Shown piece by piece: positions 13,666 to 16,748 of a stretch of DNA of 16,748 nucleotides. The stretch is taken from assembly GCA_958346165.1 (NCBI GenBank), contig CATVQO010000016.1:1-16748 (forward strand), given 5' to 3'. Every line of letters begins with the position of its first letter. The stretch's first letter is position 1. The translations under genes were made by a program, and so were the position numbers. Under the pieces are notes generated by a model, which was given only the letters and a program-made list of their open reading frames with translations, did no database searches and had not been told where the DNA came from. The stretch comes from an uncultured Collinsella sp. Its GTDB lineage: Bacteria > Actinomycetota > Coriobacteriia > Coriobacteriales > Coriobacteriaceae.

Positions 13666-15003
13666 ATGCCCCAGAACATCTTCGGTACCGACGGCGTCCG
13701 TGGCGTCGCCAACGCCGATCTTTCGTGCGACCTCGCGTTTCGTCTGGGCCGCGCGGCGACCAAGTTTCTTGGTCCGGATATCTGCATCGGCCGCGATACG
13801 CGTCTTTCGGGCACCATGCTCGAGAGTGCTCTGACCGCCGGCATTATGGCCGAGGGCGGCCGTCCGCACTGCTGCGGCGTCATCCCCACGCCTGCCGTGG
13901 CGCTGCTCACCGTTCAAAACGAGCTCGATGGCGGCATCGTCATCTCTGCTTCGCATAATCCGCCGGAGTTTAATGGCATCAAGTTCTTTAGCCGCAAGGG
14001 CATGAAGCTTCCCGATGCTGTCGAGGAAGAGATCAGCGCCTGGGTCATGTCCGAGGAAGCCATGGCTGCCGACACGCTGCCGACCGGTGCCGGCGTGGGC
14101 CACATCATCAAGATGAAGGACGCTCGCAAGGCATACGTCGACCACGCCATCGATACGCTTGATGGCCTGAGGCTCGACGGCCTGGTCGTTGCCGTCGACT
14201 GCGGCCACGGTGCTTCTTGCCAGACCACGCCCGCCGCGCTGCAGCGCCTGGGTGCCACGGTCCATGCCATCAACACCGATTATTGCGGCACCGACATTAA
14301 TGTTGAGTGCGGCTCTACGCACCTCGAGCCCCTTCGCGAGCTCGTGCTGCGCACCCATGCTGATATCGGCCTGGCCCACGACGGCGACGCCGACCGCGTA
14401 CTGTTCGTGGACAGCGAGGGCAATGAGATCGACGGTGACTACATCCTGGCTATCTGCGGTTCTGACCTCGCCGCTCGCGGCAAGCTCGCCAACTCCGAGA
14501 TCGTCTCGACCGTCATGTGCAACCTGGGCTTCTCCATCGCTATGAAGGAGCAGGGCTTCGAGATGGTCCAGACCGCCGTGGGCGACCGCTACGTTCTGGA
14601 GCGCATGCTCGCGGACGGCGCCGTCATCGGCGGCGAACAGTCCGGCCACATCATCTTCCTGGAGCACAACACCACCGGTGACGGCCTGGTGACGGCTCTG
14701 CAGCTGCTGGCCGTGCTCAAGCGCACCGGTCGCACCCTCACCGATCTTGCCGGTATCATGAAGAAGTACCCGCAGGTACTCGTCAACGTGCATTCCGACA
14801 ACAAGGCTGGTCTGGACGATTGCCAGCCCATCTGGGATGCCGTCGCTGCCGCCGAGAAGGAGCTTGACGGCCGCGGCCGCATTCTGGTGCGCCCGAGCGG
14901 TACCGAGCCGCTGGTCCGCGTGATGGCCGAGGCCGAGACGCACGAGCTGACCCAGCGCGTTGTCGACGACATCGTCGAGGTTGTCAAGCGCGAACTTCCC
15001 TAA
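13666..15003 (+). CDS. glmM: Phosphoglucosamine mutase
   Basis: A 445-residue alpha-D-phosphohexomutase converting glucosamine-6-phosphate to glucosamine-1-phosphate for UDP-GlcNAc and peptidoglycan. Motifs: N-terminal FGTDGVRG (6-13), the phosphoserine loop ISASHNP (93-99, Ser96), the Mg-binding DGDADR (239-244), the sugar-binding GGEQSGHI (322-329) and the phosphate-binding RPSGTEP (409-415). Length and FGTDGVRG distinguish GlmM from phosphoglucomutase. The ATG has ggaagga upstream. It stands between the rpsI terminator and a promoter for the PTS gene; its own promoter is not clear in the short gap (13617-13665), so some read-through from the ribosomal operon is possible. Confidence 0.97.
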   Translation: MPQNIFGTDGVRGVANADLSCDLAFRLGRAATKFLGPDICIGRDTRLSGTMLESALTAGIMAEGGRPHCCGVIPTPAVALLTVQNELDGGIVISASHNPPEFNGIKFFSRKGMKLPDAVEEEISAWVMSEEAMAADTLPTGAGVGHIIKMKDARKAYVDHAIDTLDGLRLDGLVVAVDCGHGASCQTTPAALQRLGATVHAINTDYCGTDINVECGSTHLEPLRELVLRTHADIGLAHDGDADRVLFVDSEGNEIDGDYILAICGSDLAARGKLANSEIVSTVMCNLGFSIAMKEQGFEMVQTAVGDRYVLERMLADGAVIGGEQSGHIIFLEHNTTGDGLVTALQLLAVLKRTGRTLTDLAGIMKKYPQVLVNVHSDNKAGLDDCQPIWDAVAAAEKELDGRGRILVRPSGTEPLVRVMAEAETHELTQRVVDDIVEVVKRELP

Positions 15004-15033
15004 TGGTCAAAAACGGGTGCCAAGTGGTAAACT
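15004..15033 (+). promoter_or_regulatory. Possible promoter of the PTS IIA gene
   Basis: TGGTCA (15004-15009), 18-bp spacer and TAAACT (15028-15033), directly after the glmM stop. Both hexamers are only fair matches. Confidence 0.35.
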
Positions 15034-15074
15034 GTTAAGGTTATTTTGGTTAATCGGTATGTCCGAGGGGGAGC

Positions 15075-15572
15075 ATGTTCACTAAAGTCCTAAGGTCTTT
15101 TGGTATGCGTGGTCGAGTCCTTACGCTGGATGCTCCCATCTCGGGCGACGTCATTCCGCTCTCCGAGGTAAACGATCAGACGTTTGCCACCGGCCTTTTG
15201 GGCCAGGGCGTGGCGATTCAGCCCACCGGAACGCGTGTGATTGCACCGGCTGATGCCAAGGTCGAGGCCATTTTTCCCACGGGACACGCCGTTGCGCTTA
15301 ACACGGTCGATGGCTTGGACGTGCTCATCCACGTTGGTTTGGACACTGTTCAGCTCGAGGGCAAGCACTTTACCGTACATGCGCAAGTGGGTGACATCGT
15401 CCATAAGGGCGATGTACTCATTGAGTTCGATCGCGAGGCAATTGCTGCCGAGGGCTACGATGTGACGGTTCCCATCTTGGTGTGCAACTCCGTTGAGTTC
15501 TCGAGCATCAAGGGTTCCGTTGGCGTGCATGTCGAAGAGATGGACCAGCTCATCGTTGCTCGCGAGCGCTAG
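15075..15572 (+). CDS. crr: PTS glucose-family enzyme IIA component
   Basis: A 165-residue stand-alone IIA(Glc) protein. Family motifs are GDVIPLSEVND (24-34), FATGLLGQGVAI (37-48), the first conserved histidine in TGHAVAL (His71), and the phosphorylated histidine in VLIHVGLDTV (His86), then LEGKHFT and GDVLIEFD. The two histidines correspond to the pair in E. coli IIA(Glc). It receives phosphate from HPr and passes it to a IIB domain; no IIB or IIC is present here, so it must serve a transporter encoded elsewhere. The lone position next to glmM and nagB suggests amino-sugar uptake (inference). The ATG at 15075 follows gaggggg at rather short distance; an internal ATG at codon 11 would lose nothing essential and cannot be ruled out. 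Confidence 0.92.
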   Translation: MFTKVLRSFGMRGRVLTLDAPISGDVIPLSEVNDQTFATGLLGQGVAIQPTGTRVIAPADAKVEAIFPTGHAVALNTVDGLDVLIHVGLDTVQLEGKHFTVHAQVGDIVHKGDVLIEFDREAIAAEGYDVTVPILVCNSVEFSSIKGSVGVHVEEMDQLIVARER

Positions 15573-15843
15573 CAAGTGCACGTGGCCATTAGCCTACAAT
15601 TCAAACACGTTTACGGAGGGCGCTCTTGAAAGAGGACGCCCTCCGTGGCAAGATGGGATTTGTCCGAAGCTAAAAGGCTTTGGGTCACCGTGGACGGGCA
15701 GGGGCCTCGACGCGGTTAGACACGAGACACATACATTACGCGACCTCGCCCTGGTGGCCGCACACGTTGGTTGCGGCCGACGCGGGCCGCGGGCAAGTGC
15801 TTGTAAGGGAGCCTTGCCTCTCTTGTACGAGAAAGGACGCGTA
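15573..15843 (+). promoter_or_regulatory. Long hairpin-rich leader before nagB
   Basis: 271 bases with no supported gene. A 10-bp stem with an inner 4-bp stem lies at 15613-15646 (acggagggcg with cgccctccgt) and may end the PTS transcript, though no T-run follows. Closer to nagB, ggccgca (15756-15762) pairs with tgcggcc (15772-15778), while gcggcc within the latter can instead pair with ggccgc (15785-15790). Similarly ggcaag/cttgcc (15792-15797/15813-15818) excludes aagggag/ctctctt (15805-15811/15818-15824). Such exclusive pairings resemble a switching leader. A TACAAT at 15595-15600 may be a -10 without clear -35. Confidence 0.4.
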
Positions 15844-16572
15844 ATGAAGATCATTAAAGCTAAAGACTACGAGGATATGAGCCGCAAGGCCGCCAATATT
15901 ATCTCGGCCCAGGTTATCCTCAAGCCCGACTGTGTGCTGGGCCTTGCCACCGGCTCCACCCCGATCGGTGCCTACAAGCAGCTCGCTGCTTGGTACAAGA
16001 AGGGCGACGTCGACTTTGCCGAGGTCAGCACCTACAACCTGGACGAGTATCGCGGCCTTTCGCACGACGATCCCCAGAGCTATCACTACTTCATGCGTGA
16101 GAACTTCTTCGATCACATCAACATCGACCTTAACAACACGCATGTGCCCGACGGTTCCAACCCCGACGCCGCCGCTGCCTGCTCTGAGTACGACAAGATC
16201 GTCGCCGACGCCGGTTATCCGGATCTGCAGCTGCTCGGCATTGGCAACAACGGCCACATTGGCTTCAACGAGCCCGATGACCACTTCTCCAAGGGCACGC
16301 ACTGCGTCGACCTCACCGAGAGCACCATTCAGGCCAACAGCCGCCTGTTCGACAGCATCGACGATGTTCCCCGTCAGGCCTACACCATGGGTACCCAGAC
16401 CATCATGTATGCCCGCATGATCCTGGTCGTCGCCAACGGCGAGGCCAAGGCTCAGGCCGTGCATGACATGTGCTATGGCCCGGTTACGCCCGAGTGCCCG
16501 GCTTCGATCCTGCAGCTGCACACCAACTGCGTTGTCGTTGCCGACGAGGCCGCCCTTTCGCTCTGCGAGTAG
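15844..16572 (+). CDS. nagB: Glucosamine-6-phosphate deaminase
   Basis: A 242-residue NagB, the short form as in Bacillus, converting glucosamine-6-phosphate to fructose-6-phosphate and ammonia. Motifs: LATGSTPIGAYKQL (34-47, phosphate loop), NLDEYRG (65-71, with catalytic Asp67), and GIGNNGHIGFNEP (132-144) with His138 and Glu143. It ends at the C-terminal segment without the allosteric tail of the 266-residue E. coli enzyme, so GlcNAc-6-phosphate activation is not expected. The ATG at 15844 has aaagga (15833-15838) upstream; the frame is open further upstream, but that part does not look like NagB. It drains the pool that GlmM uses for cell-wall synthesis, so opposite regulation is expected. 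Confidence 0.97.
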   Translation: MKIIKAKDYEDMSRKAANIISAQVILKPDCVLGLATGSTPIGAYKQLAAWYKKGDVDFAEVSTYNLDEYRGLSHDDPQSYHYFMRENFFDHINIDLNNTHVPDGSNPDAAAACSEYDKIVADAGYPDLQLLGIGNNGHIGFNEPDDHFSKGTHCVDLTESTIQANSRLFDSIDDVPRQAYTMGTQTIMYARMILVVANGEAKAQAVHDMCYGPVTPECPASILQLHTNCVVVADEAALSLCE

Positions 16573-16604
16573 CGCGAATCCTGCAGCTCGACATAGCCTT
16601 GCCT

Positions 16605-16632
16605 AAGGCCTCCGCTTTGCGGGGGCCTTTTT
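16605..16632 (+). terminator. Rho-independent terminator of nagB
   Basis: Stem aaggcctccgc (16605-16615), loop ttt, gcgggggcctt (16619-16629), one G-T pair, followed by a T-run to 16632. Confidence 0.9.
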
Positions 16633-16674
16633 GCTATCCCTGTCCGCCCACTTGACCAAAATCTTGCCGCAAGC

Positions 16675-16703
16675 TTGACGAACGCCAGATTCCGGCTTAT
16701 AGG
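16675..16703 (+). promoter_or_regulatory. Possible promoter for a gene beyond the right edge
   Basis: TTGACG (16675-16680), 17-bp spacer, TATAGG (16698-16703). A small inverted repeat ggaca/tgtcc follows at 16702-16718. No start codon with ribosome site is convincing before the window ends. Confidence 0.4.
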
Positions 16704-16748
16704 ACAAAATGTGTGTCCACGTTGGGGGCATCGGCGCAGGTCGATGCC

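Noticed and set aside
15493..15843. Upstream extension of nagB in the same frame
   Set aside because: The frame overlaps the PTS gene and the translated peptide is unlike NagB; a good ribosome site precedes ATG 15844.

Overview
The window looks like chromosome from a high-GC Gram-positive gut bacterium of the class Coriobacteriia, most likely Collinsella or a close relative. This is inference from gene content and style: rplM-rpsI followed by glmM, a stand-alone glucose-family PTS IIA protein and nagB; a small DUF6110-like protein before a P-type ATPase; GTG and TTG starts with strong Shine-Dalgarno sites; and the dispersed palindrome built on tgacaaaggga. No tRNA or 16S gene is present to confirm it.

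Left part (1-6465): an accessory AAA ATPase of the DUF4143 type sits behind an AT-rich block of inverted repeats. It converges on an AraC-type regulator, which is divergent from two adjoining genes for fused membrane/ATPase ABC proteins. Regulator plus ABC pair resembles the YbtA/YbtP/YbtQ (or IrtA/IrtB) arrangement for iron-siderophore uptake, but no siderophore biosynthesis gene is visible. A 13/15 direct repeat spaced exactly 21 bp lies on the regulator's start codon and is the best candidate operator.

Middle part (6466-10450): a DUF6110-like membrane protein and a metal P-type ATPase with an unusual ion-binding motif (SCAL instead of CPx) follow a leader with three consecutive hairpins. 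After a terminator comes a toxin-antitoxin pair (RelB/DinJ-like antitoxin, PIN-domain toxin) with a clear promoter carrying a repeated 9-mer. An unrecognised 144-residue protein faces them.

The tmRNA gene (ssrA, about 10685-11048) ends in a strong terminator. It is followed by about 575 bp without a protein gene that is the most unusual part of the window: two 37-bp repeats containing an inverted 17-nt copy of the tmRNA T-arm, a chain of tight hairpins, then three complete 62-bp tandem units (plus a partial fourth) whose paired arms covary. This may be an undescribed structured repeat, or debris of elements that integrate at ssrA.

Right part (11665-16748): a patatin-like lipase, the ribosomal operon rplM-rpsI with promoter and terminator, then glmM, the PTS IIA gene and nagB. 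GlmM and NagB act on opposite sides of the glucosamine-6-phosphate node (cell-wall synthesis versus amino-sugar catabolism). nagB has a long hairpin-rich leader. The window ends with a terminator and a possible promoter for a gene beyond the edge.
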